Below the pieces are notes generated by a model, which was not told the origin of the DNA, searched no databases, and saw only the letters and a list, made by a program, of their open reading frames with translations. From the NCBI RefSeq assembly GCF_965208925.1, contig NZ_OZ242364.1:3410001-3474000 (forward strand): a DNA stretch of 64,000 bases. Reading direction: 5' to 3'. Of this stretch, positions 51,814-63,111 are shown one piece after another. Every line of letters begins with the position of its first letter. Positions within the stretch are counted from its first letter, which is position 1. Source of the DNA: Poriferisodalis sp965208925 (GTDB taxonomy: Bacteria > Actinomycetota > Acidimicrobiia > Acidimicrobiales > Poriferisodalaceae). The translations under genes were made by a program, and so were the position numbers.

Positions 51814-53148
51814 TCAGCCTTCGAACGCGACTGCAGCGGCCTCCAGGAGAAAGGCGACGTCATCGTCGGTAGTCGCCAGGCTGAGACTGCCGAATCCCCC
51901 ACCGGACAGATAGACGCCAGCCGACTGGATCGCGTGCTCGAATCGCTCCAGCTCGACTGCCTCGTCGCTGCTGAGATGCGCGTCGCGGTAGTTGCGGATG
52001 TGCCTCGTGTGGGGATGGACCTTGAAGAGGCTCCCCCGGCCGGTCACCTGCCAGTCCACGCCAGCGGCATCGATCGCCGAGCGCAGGCCGGTGCGCACCG
52101 CCTCGCCCAGCTCATCCAGCCGGGCGAAGGCGTCGCGGTCGAGCAGGTTCATGGCTGCATGCCCGGCGGCCATCGTGACGGGATTGGCCGTGAACGTGCC
52201 GCCCGACGGCACCTTGGCACGGGCGCTGCCGGCCCGGGCGAACGTCGACATCGGCCCTTCGCGTCCCGCGACCCCGCCGACCGGGAACCCGCCGCCGATG
52301 ATCTTGGCCACGGCGGTGAGGTCAGGGTCGATGCCGAGCAGTGTCTGCGCCCCGCCGTAGCCCAGCCGGAGCGAGATCACCTCGTCGAGCACCAGCAGCG
52401 CACCCACCTCACGGGTGGTCTCGCGGACTGCGTCGATGAAGTCGTGCTCGATGGCCGGCAGACCGACCTGGCTCGGCATCACGTCGAGCAGCACTGCCGC
52501 CAGACGGTCGCCCTGGCTGCGAATGGCCGCCCGAGCCCCCTCGGCATCGTTGAAGTGGATCACACTGACCTCTTCGGTCACCGAGTGCGGCGTGCCGAAC
52601 GAGTACGGCACCGTCACCGGTGCCGCCGCATCGCCCCAGTTGGCGGGGCTCGACGCCAGAGAGGCTTCGGCGTGGTCGTAGGTGCCGTGATAGGCGCCTT
52701 CCACCTTGATGACATTCGGCCGACCGGTGAACGCCCGGGCTGCCTTCAGCGCTCCCATGACGGCCTCGGTTCCCGAATTGCAGAATCGGATGAGCTCGAA
52801 GCTCTCCACCCGCTCGCACAGCAGCGATGCCAGTTCGATCTCGACGTTGCTGGCCATCGCGAATGCGGTGCCGCGTGCCATCTGTGCGCTGACGGCCTGG
52901 GTCACCGCTGGATTGGCGTGCCCCACGATGATCGAGGTGAAGTTGTTGTTGCAGTCCAGGTAGCGGTTGCCGTCGACGTCGGTGACCCACGCACCGTTGC
53001 CGTGATCCACATAGATCGGGTTCGGCCGCCGCAGCAGCGTCGCCCGCGACACGCCGTCGGGAATCCACTGGTGCGCCTTGGCGTACAGCGCAGCCGATTG
53101 CGATTCTGAGCGCCCGCTGCTCGCCGATGACCCGATCCGTTCCGCCAT
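51814..53148 (-). CDS. class III aminotransferase, glutamate-1-semialdehyde aminomutase-like (copy 2)
   Basis: 444 residues, PLP fold type I. GNRYLDCNNNFTSIIVGHANP, RFCNSGTEAVMGALKAARA, VEGAYHGTYDHAEASL, PLP-ring Asp255 (LVLDEVIS) and Schiff-base Lys282 (AKIIGGGFPVGG) are intact, as is the PSGGTFTANPVTMAAG loop. It is a close paralogue of the gene at 54375-55700. True HemL is unlikely, since two copies flank a Rieske oxygenase and no haem genes are near; the substrate is probably an amine or amino acid from catabolism. ATG 53148 lacks a clear Shine-Dalgarno sequence. Confidence 0.9.
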   Translation of the reverse strand: MAERIGSSASSGRSESQSAALYAKAHQWIPDGVSRATLLRRPNPIYVDHGNGAWVTDVDGNRYLDCNNNFTSIIVGHANPAVTQAVSAQMARGTAFAMASNVEIELASLLCERVESFELIRFCNSGTEAVMGALKAARAFTGRPNVIKVEGAYHGTYDHAEASLASSPANWGDAAAPVTVPYSFGTPHSVTEEVSVIHFNDAEGARAAIRSQGDRLAAVLLDVMPSQVGLPAIEHDFIDAVRETTREVGALLVLDEVISLRLGYGGAQTLLGIDPDLTAVAKIIGGGFPVGGVAGREGPMSTFARAGSARAKVPSGGTFTANPVTMAAGHAAMNLLDRDAFARLDELGEAVRTGLRSAIDAAGVDWQVTGRGSLFKVHPHTRHIRNYRDAHLSSDEAVELERFEHAIQSAGVYLSGGGFGSLSLATTDDDVAFLLEAAAVAFEG

Positions 53149-53217
53149 CGGCTCAGTGTCGCAGAGCCGCCGCACCGGCTGACGGACTGAGGTCCGATTG
53201 ATGGCCTGCTGCAGGGA

Positions 53218-54374
53218 CTAGGCGGCGCCCGCCCGGCGGTAGGCATCAAGCACGAGCCCATGGAAATGATGCACGCCGTGCTCGGAGAGGCCCGAGCCGC
53301 CCGGATCGCACACGATGCGGCCTTGGCTGAACGCCGGCGTGCGCATGCCGCGCTGCACGCTCTCGACAATGCCGATGTCCTCGGGTTGCAGGATCTCGTC
53401 GATGTAGCGCATCGACTCGACGTCAGCCTCGCTCAGCTCCGGGGACTCGAAGTAGTAGTCGATGGTCTCATGCGTGGTCTCGGGCCCGGTGGGCACCATC
53501 TGCATGATGCTGAAGTTGCCGCGACCGGGGTAGCGCATCAAGCAGGTGTTGGGCCACAGCCACCACACGGCGAGATCCTTCACGCTGGAGCCTTCGACGT
53601 CGTAGGCCGAATTGTCCGAGTGGCCGGCACGGGCCATGTGACTGGAGTAGATGCCGTGGGTGGTGACGCGGTAGGTGTCCATCTCCACCAGCGTCACGAA
53701 GTCGGGGTGGGCGATGTGGCAGTGGTAGCACTCGAGGAAGTTGTCCACGACGTTCTTCCAATTCGAGGCGATCTCGTAGGAGAAGCGGCGAACGTGCGTG
53801 AGGTCGTTGACATCCGGCGCCCAGCGAGCGATCTCGGCGCCGAGCTCGCCGGATTGGGCGGCCAGCGACTTAGCCGACGAGTCCAGATTGACGTAGATGA
53901 ACCCGCCGAATTCCTCTGCTTGCACCGGCTGGAGACAGATCTGCGAGGGGTCGAATCCCCGCACATGGTCGGTCTCGCGGGCCCGATGGAGCTGCCCGGA
54001 CAGGTCGTAGGCCCAGCCGTGGTAGGGGCACACGATGCTGCCGGTGTTGCCGGCGCCGGCGAGCAGGTGGTGCGCCCGATGCTGGCAGACGTTGTAGAAG
54101 GCCCTCAGTGCGCCGTCATTGCCGCGCACCAGCGCGATGGGCATTCCGGCGACCGGCAGCGCCACGTAGTCACCCGGGTTGCGCAGCGACTCGACATGGC
54201 ACACCCACTGCCAGCTTCGGGCGAACACCTCACGCTGCTCGATGTCGTGCCATCGGGGATCGATGTACGCATCTGCACGCAATGACAGCGACTTGGCAGG
54301 GTCGGGGTCGAAGCCCGCAGCGATGCTGACCGGTGCCTCGTGTTCAGTCTGTGCCGTGAGCTGCGTCTCGAGCA

Positions 54375-54378
<4 letters not shown>
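53218..54378 (-). CDS. Rieske non-haem iron oxygenase, alpha subunit
   Basis: 386 residues. The Rieske 2Fe-2S motif is Cys98-x-His100 (VCQHRAHH) and Cys117-x2-His120 (CPYHGW). The mononuclear iron site is in DNFLECYHCHIAHPDF (His219, His224) with a later acidic ligand near EDIGIVE. The pattern resembles GbcA/CntA-type oxygenases that demethylate or cleave quaternary amines; the substrate is inferred only to be of that kind. The ATG overlaps the upstream aminotransferase stop as ATGA. No reductase partner is adjacent; a reductase and perhaps the ferredoxin at 24.6 kb could supply electrons. Confidence 0.92.
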
Positions 54379-55700
<1,322 letters not shown>

Positions 55701-55810
55701 TTCGGCCCCCTCGTGCGACCAAGGTCGTCGTGGCGTCGGCTCAGTCTCGCAAACAGCGCTCGGATTATCAGCGACCTCAAGCCCAGTTGCGGCAGCGGCC
55801 TGGCGCCAGT

Positions 55811-56377
55811 TCAACGCGCGGGCCGAACACTCACCATCGGCACCGGATCGCCCGGATTCCCTGAACCCCGCCACCAGACGACAAATGCCGCTACGCCAGC
55901 GGATTCGTCGGTACGTACCACAACATCGACGCCGTCTCTCGTCACCACTACAGCATCTACACCCGGTCGGCCGACGCCGTAGATCAAATCGCCCCAGATC
56001 GAGTCTCCTTCGGCCTCAAGGCCTCCATATGACGGCGGCACGTAGTCACGGCCTGAACCGCCTACCAGCACGTCCGCTTCCGAGAACCACTCACCACAGA
56101 ACGCCCCACCCGTGAACGCCTCGTCAGCCCTCGTGGATTCCTCCCAACCAGTCGGCGCGGCCAAGTGGAGATCTACGCAATGCTGATCGCCGTCGCGCGT
56201 CAATCTGACCTCTGCAGAGTCTTCCAAACGCTCCGCGCGACTCTCCAGAACTCCGTGAATTCGAGTCGCCACTGTCACATCGGCCTCGACTGGTCCACTG
56301 CACGCCGCAGCAATAGCGAGCCCGGCGAACAGCACCGTCAGGGCATTGATGCGCAACTCTAGGCCAAGCAATGGCAC
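55811..56377 (-). CDS. probable lipoprotein of unknown function
   Basis: 188 residues. The N-terminus has a signal peptide with a lipobox-like end (LTVLFAGLAIAAACSGP), so it is likely membrane-anchored outside the cell. Two further Cys (QHCVDLHL, AFCGEWF) may form a disulfide. The C-terminal half is beta-rich (VDAVVVTRDGVDVVVRTDES, AAFVVWWRG). No family is recognised. It stands upstream of the aminotransferase-Rieske operon on the same strand, at the edge of a less GC-rich block. Confidence 0.65.
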   Translation of the reverse strand: MPLLGLELRINALTVLFAGLAIAAACSGPVEADVTVATRIHGVLESRAERLEDSAEVRLTRDGDQHCVDLHLAAPTGWEESTRADEAFTGGAFCGEWFSEADVLVGGSGRDYVPPSYGGLEAEGDSIWGDLIYGVGRPGVDAVVVTRDGVDVVVRTDESAGVAAFVVWWRGSGNPGDPVPMVSVRPAR

Positions 56378-56408
56378 GCGCCCACGAATGAACTTCGGGA
56401 AAGAGTCG

Positions 56409-56888
56409 TCAGCGTAGCGGAGGATACGTCAGCGTATAGCACTCCGGGTCGTTCCCAGGAACATCAAACACAAATTTTGTGCGATAGATCCAGTCTTCAT
56501 CAGTATGACTCATGTGGCCTGCATACGCTGGCTCACTGTAGACCTCAGGTACGCGACGGTATATGCCAGCCGACTGCGAGTTCCTGAGATTATCTTTAGC
56601 CCAATGCCACGTTCCACCCCATCCCCAGAACTCTTGGATCAACAAGTCATTCTTGTTCTTGTGAACTGGGTAATTGTACATGCGGTATCTCCACCACTTG
56701 AGCTGATTGGCGTTAGCATCGAAATAGACGCGCATCTGCCCAGTTGGCCAGTGATCCCGCCACTCAGTCGCACAATAAGGGTACCAGTATCCGCTTCGAG
56801 AAGGCAGGTGATCGGCACCGGCGCTTGGTAACCAAACTAGCGCAGAGAGCAGCAATGCACTAACTATGAAAATTACTCTATGCTTCAT
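56409..56888 (-). CDS. secreted aromatic-rich protein of unknown function
   Basis: 159 residues. A signal peptide (IFIVSALLLSALVWLPSAGA) ends at about residue 25. The mature part is unusually rich in Trp and Tyr (SGYWYPYC, WWRYRMYNYP, EFWGWGGTWHW, DEDWIYRTKF) and has two Cys (YPYCATEW, DPECYTL), which suggests a small disulfide-bonded extracellular domain. No homologue is recognised. The base composition is markedly lower in GC than the surrounding catabolic genes. It lies 5 bp downstream of the next exported protein gene, so both are likely expressed together. Confidence 0.65.
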   Translation of the reverse strand: MKHRVIFIVSALLLSALVWLPSAGADHLPSRSGYWYPYCATEWRDHWPTGQMRVYFDANANQLKWWRYRMYNYPVHKNKNDLLIQEFWGWGGTWHWAKDNLRNSQSAGIYRRVPEVYSEPAYAGHMSHTDEDWIYRTKFVFDVPGNDPECYTLTYPPLR

Positions 56889-56893
56889 CAGAG

Positions 56894-57808
56894 TTATTCC
56901 CCTATGCCCGGGAACGGCAGCAACGTGGACCTATCTACCTTCTGATTTTCAAGTGTTCTTGCTTTAGGTGTACCGTCGATCGAGTCGACTGACGCACTGC
57001 GTGTTCCAGGTATCGGTATTGCGAAGAATCTCTTGTCAGTGCCTTGCACAGTGTGGGTCTCCGTGCGTAGTACCCGTCCGTCAGTAAGCGTCAATGACAA
57101 TTCTGATTCATCCGTCGATCCGACTACAACCATCGCCGGGGCAGCCATATCAGCCGTAGTCGGAATTGCAGAGTGGCACCCTTGCGATTCAAATACATCA
57201 TCCTCGGCGTCTTCCGCGCGACTTGTTTCGCAGAACCAAAGTTGGAGCTGGGCCACCACCATGTTTTCATCACTGCAGGCGCCACCTCCGAAGCCATGTA
57301 GCGATCGAATATGGACACAATCCTTCTGACGTTCGACATCTTCAAAAATCGTGGCACGCACCGCGCCAAGCGTCGTGTCGTCAAGAGCTACACGGCCATC
57401 CAGCTGCTCGACGACGTCGTTGCCAATAAGGATGCCTGGAGAGCTGAGCCGCGGCAGTGCTTCCTTGCTACATGCGTTGGCCAAAGCCCAAACTGCGTCA
57501 ACAGTGCCCGATCGAATTTCTTTCGAAATGAACTTATCGGACTTTATCGACTCGAGCGTTGCCAATTCATCGAGTATTCGCTGCAGCTTAACCAACAGCG
57601 GGTCTTTTGGTGCCAATATCTGACCATGGTACCTATATGCGTCTATAGCCTTGCTACATTCCGGCTTCGATAACTCTTTCGCATGTTGGGCAACCTGCGC
57701 TTCAAGTGACGGAGCACTACCGGCAATCCCTGCTAGAGCGGCCATTAGGACTGTCGCAGATACAGTCATAATCGCGGCCACTTTGACTGGCCTCTTTTGT
57801 CTGGTCAC
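56894..57808 (-). CDS. secreted protein of unknown function
   Basis: 304 residues. A membrane segment/signal peptide (VAAIMTVSATVLMAALAGIAGSAPS) at about 10-33 precedes an Ala/Lys/Glu-rich helical region (VAQHAKELSKPECSKAIDAYRYH), a region with Cys (KDCVHIRSLHGFGGGACSDEN, FCETSRAEDAEDDVF, SQGCHSAIP), and a beta-rich C-terminus (LSLTLTDGRVLRTETHTVQG). No family is recognised. Weak third-codon GC bias compared with neighbours suggests recent acquisition or low expression. Confidence 0.65.
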   Translation of the reverse strand: MTRQKRPVKVAAIMTVSATVLMAALAGIAGSAPSLEAQVAQHAKELSKPECSKAIDAYRYHGQILAPKDPLLVKLQRILDELATLESIKSDKFISKEIRSGTVDAVWALANACSKEALPRLSSPGILIGNDVVEQLDGRVALDDTTLGAVRATIFEDVERQKDCVHIRSLHGFGGGACSDENMVVAQLQLWFCETSRAEDAEDDVFESQGCHSAIPTTADMAAPAMVVVGSTDESELSLTLTDGRVLRTETHTVQGTDKRFFAIPIPGTRSASVDSIDGTPKARTLENQKVDRSTLLPFPGIGE

Positions 57809-58078
57809 AATAGTTCAAAGCCTCATTTCGTTCGCATCGGTCTTGTTGGTGCGGGCGCCTAATTCCTCAGCGGTGGTTGCAATCTCAGGTAAACTTGTGC
57901 GATCCGGCCGCGTGCTATCGTCAACCAACTTGACTATTCCGCGGCGTTGGCCATTTGTCCGACTCTTCGATCTGTAGATATCATCATATCGATCTTGAAT
58001 GTGGTGGAACCCTACACACGGGAGCAGACCATACATGCCACCGCAGCAGATTGCAGAGCTGGGTGCGAGACTGGGCCC
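57809..58078. other. intergenic spacer between divergent exported-protein and hyuAB genes
   Basis: 270 bp, still less GC-rich than average. A TTGACT at 57930-57935 could be a -35 element for the plus-strand gene, but no clear -10 follows at 17 bp. A minus-strand frame at 57815-58036 could encode a 73-residue charged peptide (MYGLLPCVGFHHIQD...), ending 6 bp before the exported protein gene; it has no strong codon bias or ribosome-binding site, and I cannot support it as a gene. Confidence 0.3.
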
Positions 58079-61000
58079 ATGAGCGAGTCCACAGCGATGC
58101 CTGCCCCCAACGGCACAGCCGGCGGGGACAGCGCGCCGGGGCGGCCCGCCGCGCCGTGGCGCATCGGCGTGGACGTCGGGGGCACGTTCACCGACCTGGT
58201 GCTGGCCGATGCGCAGGGCGCGACCTGGGTGGCCAAGGTTCCCTCGGTGCCTGCGGATCCGAGCCGGGGCGTGCACGCGGCGCTAGCTCGCGTGGCGGTG
58301 GACGTCGGCATGCCGCTGGGTGAGGTGCTCGCAGGCTGCGCGCTGTTCGTGCACGGCTCCACCGTCGCCACCAACACGATGCTCGAAGGCACGGGAGCGA
58401 CCGTCGGGCTGATCGCCACCGAGGGTTTCCGTGATGCTCTGGAGATCCGCCGCGGCCTGCGCGAGGACCAGTGGAATCACCGTGCTCCGTTTGCGCCGGT
58501 GCTCGTGCCCCGCTATCTGAGAGCCACGCTGGGCGGGCGCATCGACGCCGACGGCACCGAGCACGCCCCGCTCGACCTCGACGGCCTCGGCGCAGTGCTG
58601 GAGAACTTCGAGAGCCACGACGTCGAGGCCATCGCTGTCGCGTTCATGAACTCGTTCGTGAGCGATGCACACGAGCGCACCGCTGCTGAGGCGGTGAGGG
58701 AGCGGTGGGACGGCGCGTGGGTCACCACATCAGCCGCCGTGTCGCCGCTCATGGGCGAATACGAGCGCACCTCCACCGCCGTCGTCAACGCTTCGCTGTC
58801 GCCGAAGATCGTGTCGTACCTGCACACGCTCAACGACCAACTTGCCGGCGCCGGGCTGCGCCACTCGATCCTGCTGGTCCAGTCGAACGGTGGCGCGGCG
58901 TCGGTCGACCAGGTGTCCGAGCGGCCCGTCAACCTGCTGCTCAGCGGCCCGGCTGCCGCCGTGGGCGCACTGAACCTGTACCGCGACGCCACGGACGCAG
59001 CGCTCGTGACCGACGAGTACACCTCGGCGGTCGCCGGGAACCTGATCTCCATGGAAATCGGCGGCACCTCCTGCGACGTGCTGCTCATGTCGGGCGGCGA
59101 GGTGGACACCCGCGACGACATCATGATCGCCGGCTACCACGTCTCCACCCCGGCCATCGACATTCACACGATCGGCGCCGGCGGCGGCACCATTGCGGGA
59201 GTCGACGAGGCCGGCCTGCTCTACGTGGGGCCGCAGGGCGCGGGGGCCGACCCCGGCCCCGCCTGCTACGGCCACGGCGGCACGCTGCCGACGGTCACCG
59301 ATGCCCAGCTTGTGCTCGGCCGTTTGCGACCGGGCAAGTCGGCCGGCGGCACCTTGGATCTCGACATCGACGCCGCCCGCGAAGCGATCCTCACCCACGT
59401 CGCCGAACCGCTCGGCATGACCATCGAAGAGGCAGCTGCCGGCATCGTCGAGGTCGTCGAGCAGCACCTGCTCAGCGCCACCGAGCACATCTCGATCGAA
59501 CGGGGCCACTCTCCCCGGCGCTTCACGATGGTCGCCGCAGGCGGCGCCGGTCCGATGCACGGCGCATCAGTGGCTGCCGGACTCGGTTGCGAGCGCGTCT
59601 ATGTGCCCCGCGACGCCGGCGCGCTGTGCGCCATCGGGATGCTGCACTCCGACGTCCGCCAGGACTTCACGCGCTTCCTGATGGGCTCGCTCGACGAGCT
59701 GGATCCAGTCCATATCGACGCAGGATTCGAAGCCCTGCGCACACAAGCCCTCGACGTGATGGACGGGGAGGGCTTCGCAGCCGACCAGGTGGCGCTCGAT
59801 TGCGAACTGGAGCTGCACCACCCGGGCCAGCTGTGGACGATCCGCGTACCCGCCTACGGCGACGACCTGTCCACGATCGACGCGGCAGCAGTGCGCGGCG
59901 CCTTCGAAACTGAGTATCAGCGGCTGTACGGCCATGTCCAGCAGGACGGCACGATCATGGTCGCTTCACTTCGCCTGGTGGCGCGGGCGAGCACGGGCGA
60001 CGTCGCCACATCCGAGACCGCGCCCGCTGAGGGTGATCCAGAGCCCATCGAGACGCGCTCGGTCTGGCATGGCCCGTTCGGCTGGTGCGACACACCGGTG
60101 TTCGACGGCGAGATGCTGCGGCGCGGCCACACGATCACGGGGCCGGCGCTCGTCGAGGAACTGACCACGACGGTTGTGGCACGACCGGGCGACCGGCTGT
60201 GGGTAGACGCGAACGGCGACCTGTTCATCGACTTGACACCAGCCGACGAAGCCGAGCGTGCGGCGGGGACGGGGGATGCGGCCGTTTCCCGCAGCGTCCA
60301 ATCGGGCCGCGCGCGCAGCGAGACGAACGGCGTTGCGGCGGCACCGGACGGAGTCGAGTTGGACCCGATCGTGCTCGCGGTCATGCAGAACCGACTCGAC
60401 CAGATCAGCAAGCACATGGGCTGGGTGATGACGCGTACCGCGCGCAGCACGATCTTCAGCCAGAGCCACGATTTCTCGTGCTATGTGACGACGCCCGACG
60501 GGACGCTGGTGGCCAATGCCGACGGCATCCCCATCCACACCGGCGGCGGCGGATTTGCCGTGCGCGCGTTGTTGAAGCGCTACGAAGGACGCATCAACCC
60601 GGAGGATGTCTTCCTGCTGTCGGACCCCTACGTGGCGGGCGGCAACCACCTGCCCGACTGGGTCATCGCCAGGCCGGTCTTCACTGAAGAGGGGGGCCGG
60701 GAGCCCACGCTCGTCGGCTTCTGCTGCAATCGTGCCCACCAGTCCGACATCGGCGGCGGGCTCGCCGGCACCTACAACCCCGAGGCGACCGAGATCTGGC
60801 AGGAGGGCATCCGGCTGCCGGTCATGAAGCTGATCGAGGCCGGCAAGGTCCGCGACGACCTGTGGGAGCTGCTGCTCATCAACTGCCGGACGCCCGAGCT
60901 GCTCGACGGCGATCTGCTGGCGATGCTGGGCTCCACACGCATCGGTGCCGAGCGGGTCCTCGGCCTGGTGGCCGAACTGGGCGTCGAGCCCTACCTGGCC

Positions 61001-62125
61001 TACCTCGACGGCGTGCTCACCCACGGCGAGCGACGCATGCGCGCAGCCATCACCGAGCTGCCCGACGGCGCCTACTACGGCGAGGATCGCACCGACAACG
61101 ACTGCTTCGGTCCGGCAGACATCGCCGTGCGCGTGCACCTGAGCGTCGAGGGCGACGAGATGACGCTCGACTTCACCGGCACCGATCCGCAGATCGACGG
61201 CTTCAAGAACAGCTCGCTGGCCAACACCTACTCCTCGGTGTTCCTGGCCGTGTCGTCATTCTTCGACACATCGATCCCGCGCAACGAGGGCACCTACCGG
61301 CCGCTGACGATCATCGCCCCCGAGGGCAGCATCGTGAACGCCCTGCCGCCGGCGCCGATGACGATGAACACGGTCTTCGTGGCCCACGAGATCGTGATCG
61401 CCGTATGGCAGGCGCTCGCGCACGCCGACCCCGACCGGGCCTGCGCCGCATGGTCCAAGACCATGCACGGCCATGTCGCCGGCCGCCGCGACGACGGCAC
61501 CACCTGGGTGATGTACCAGTGGCATGCGATGGCCACCCCCGGCGCAACTGCCGAACGTGACGGCTTCCCGCAGATGGGCCACCTCATCACGCTCGGCGGC
61601 CTCGACCTGCCGAACCTGGAGTTCCACGAGCAGATGTACCCCGTCCGGTATGTCCGCCACGAGCAGCGCTGCGACAACGCCGGCCCGGGGCAGCGGCGCG
61701 GCGGCACCGGCGTGCGGTACGAGGCCGACATTCTGGAGCCCGCCATCTGGTCATTCCGGGCCGAGGGGCTGGACACGCCGACCGGGCACGGTGTGCGCGG
61801 CGGCGGCACTGGTGGCGTCGGCTTGGAGTGGATCGTCCCCGTCGACGCGGAGCACGACGGCCCGACGTTCGTGCCGCCCAAGTACGGCGTGAAGCGGATG
61901 GGTCCCGCACGCATGATCGCCGACACGCCCGGCGGGGGCGGCTGGGGCGACGCGTTCGAGCGCGAGCCCGACGCCGTGCTGCGAGACGTGATGGACGACG
62001 TCGTCAGCGTCGAGGGCGCCCGCCGCGACTACGGCGTAGTCATCGGCGACGACGGTCGATCCGTCGACTTCGAAGCGACCTCCCGGCTGCGCGCAGCCGA
62101 CCGAACCGCTGCGCCGACCGGCTGA
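58079..62125 (+). CDS. fused hydantoinase/oxoprolinase (HyuA-HyuB)
   Basis: 1348 residues, like eukaryotic 5-oxoprolinase in architecture. The HyuA-type half (about 28-725) has the ATP site VDVGGTFTDLVLA, VHGSTVATNTMLEGTGATVGL, GPAAAVGALNLYRD, MEIGGTSCDVLLMSGG and GAGGGTIAGVDEAG. A Gly/Ala/Ser linker (about 725-760) joins the HyuB-type half: DPIVLAVMQNRLDQISKHMGW, LLSDPYVAGGNHLPDW, DIGGGLAGTYNPEATEIWQEG, and C-terminal ADTPGGGGWGD. It performs ATP-driven hydrolysis of a cyclic imide or lactam. ATG 58079 is chosen; upstream sequence lacks similarity. Hydrolase and molybdenum hydroxylase genes follow. Confidence 0.92.
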   Translation: MSESTAMPAPNGTAGGDSAPGRPAAPWRIGVDVGGTFTDLVLADAQGATWVAKVPSVPADPSRGVHAALARVAVDVGMPLGEVLAGCALFVHGSTVATNTMLEGTGATVGLIATEGFRDALEIRRGLREDQWNHRAPFAPVLVPRYLRATLGGRIDADGTEHAPLDLDGLGAVLENFESHDVEAIAVAFMNSFVSDAHERTAAEAVRERWDGAWVTTSAAVSPLMGEYERTSTAVVNASLSPKIVSYLHTLNDQLAGAGLRHSILLVQSNGGAASVDQVSERPVNLLLSGPAAAVGALNLYRDATDAALVTDEYTSAVAGNLISMEIGGTSCDVLLMSGGEVDTRDDIMIAGYHVSTPAIDIHTIGAGGGTIAGVDEAGLLYVGPQGAGADPGPACYGHGGTLPTVTDAQLVLGRLRPGKSAGGTLDLDIDAAREAILTHVAEPLGMTIEEAAAGIVEVVEQHLLSATEHISIERGHSPRRFTMVAAGGAGPMHGASVAAGLGCERVYVPRDAGALCAIGMLHSDVRQDFTRFLMGSLDELDPVHIDAGFEALRTQALDVMDGEGFAADQVALDCELELHHPGQLWTIRVPAYGDDLSTIDAAAVRGAFETEYQRLYGHVQQDGTIMVASLRLVARASTGDVATSETAPAEGDPEPIETRSVWHGPFGWCDTPVFDGEMLRRGHTITGPALVEELTTTVVARPGDRLWVDANGDLFIDLTPADEAERAAGTGDAAVSRSVQSGRARSETNGVAAAPDGVELDPIVLAVMQNRLDQISKHMGWVMTRTARSTIFSQSHDFSCYVTTPDGTLVANADGIPIHTGGGGFAVRALLKRYEGRINPEDVFLLSDPYVAGGNHLPDWVIARPVFTEEGGREPTLVGFCCNRAHQSDIGGGLAGTYNPEATEIWQEGIRLPVMKLIEAGKVRDDLWELLLINCRTPELLDGDLLAMLGSTRIGAERVLGLVAELGVEPYLAYLDGVLTHGERRMRAAITELPDGAYYGEDRTDNDCFGPADIAVRVHLSVEGDEMTLDFTGTDPQIDGFKNSSLANTYSSVFLAVSSFFDTSIPRNEGTYRPLTIIAPEGSIVNALPPAPMTMNTVFVAHEIVIAVWQALAHADPDRACAAWSKTMHGHVAGRRDDGTTWVMYQWHAMATPGATAERDGFPQMGHLITLGGLDLPNLEFHEQMYPVRYVRHEQRCDNAGPGQRRGGTGVRYEADILEPAIWSFRAEGLDTPTGHGVRGGGTGGVGLEWIVPVDAEHDGPTFVPPKYGVKRMGPARMIADTPGGGGWGDAFEREPDAVLRDVMDDVVSVEGARRDYGVVIGDDGRSVDFEATSRLRAADRTAAPTG

Positions 62126-62161
62126 ACCCCCGCCCGAGACCCGAACAGGGAGACGCTGTCC

Positions 62162-62959
62162 ATGACGCTCGTGCTCGTTCACGGCAACCCCGAGACGACC
62201 GCCATCTGGGACCCGATGCGCGGCGCCCTCGAGCGCCACGGCATTGGTCCCGACGATGTCGTGGCGCTGTCGCCCCCCGGCTTCGGCGTGCCGTCACCCG
62301 ACGGCTTCGGCGCCACCATGAACGAGTACCGGGACTGGCTCGCGGCTGAGCTGGAGGGGCTGCTCGCGGCAGGCACCGAGCACGTGGACCTGCTGGGGCA
62401 CGACTGGGGCGGCGGTCATGTCATGCGCATCGCCATGGAGCGACCGGATCTGATCCGGTCGTGGTGCACCGACGTCATCGGCCTGTTCGACGCGGACTAC
62501 GTCTGGCACGACGCGGCGCAGCTCTGGCAAACGCCGGAGGGCGACGCATCCATCGCACGCATGATCAGCCGTCCCGACCCCGAGCGAATCGCGTTCTACG
62601 CCGGCCTCGGCATGGGACCCGAGGTGGCCCAATCCGTCGTGCCGCACATCAACGCTGACATGGGCCGGTGCATCCTGGCGCTGTACCGCGACGCGGCCCA
62701 GCCCGCCATGGCCGACCTCGGCTTCAACATCGCCGCAGCCGGCCAGCGGCCCGGCCTGTGCATTCTGGCGGCCGGCGACCACTTCACCGGCGGCGGCGTC
62801 ATGCACCGCCGCATCGCCACCCGTGCCGGCGCCAGAGTCACCGAGCTGCTCGACGTCGGCCATTGGTGGATGTGCGAGAACCCGGGCCTCGCAGCGCACA
62901 CTGTGGCGAGCTGGCTGGCATCGCTCGACAGAACTGCGGCGGCGTCAGCCAGAGCCTGA
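62162..62959 (+). CDS. alpha/beta hydrolase with Asp nucleophile
   Basis: 265 residues. LVLVHGNPETTAIW has the HG-N-P oxyanion motif; the nucleophile elbow is GHDWGGG with Asp81, as in haloalkane dehalogenases and epoxide hydrolases; the catalytic His is in LLDVGHWWMCENPG. Trp residues near the active site could bind a halide or substrate. It is 36 bp downstream of hyuAB and probably cotranscribed. The substrate is unknown. Confidence 0.88.
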   Translation: MTLVLVHGNPETTAIWDPMRGALERHGIGPDDVVALSPPGFGVPSPDGFGATMNEYRDWLAAELEGLLAAGTEHVDLLGHDWGGGHVMRIAMERPDLIRSWCTDVIGLFDADYVWHDAAQLWQTPEGDASIARMISRPDPERIAFYAGLGMGPEVAQSVVPHINADMGRCILALYRDAAQPAMADLGFNIAAAGQRPGLCILAAGDHFTGGGVMHRRIATRAGARVTELLDVGHWWMCENPGLAAHTVASWLASLDRTAAASARA

Positions 62960-63111
62960 TCGAACAGTCCTGCAGCACGTCTTGCAGCGCACAGCGCCTG
63001 CCGAGCATTGGGCTACTGTCGCGGCTGATGCCGGGCCGACCGCGGCCGGGCACGCCGTTCTGAACGCAATCCGGCACCCTGCGCGGGGTGCCCGCCACAA
63101 GGGGGCAAGCG

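Noticed and set aside
57815..58276. 153-residue minus-strand frame overlapping the start of hyuAB
   Set aside because: The upstream half is antisense to the hyuAB start; the remaining 73 codons lack a ribosome-binding site and clear codon bias, so it is only noted in the spacer entry.
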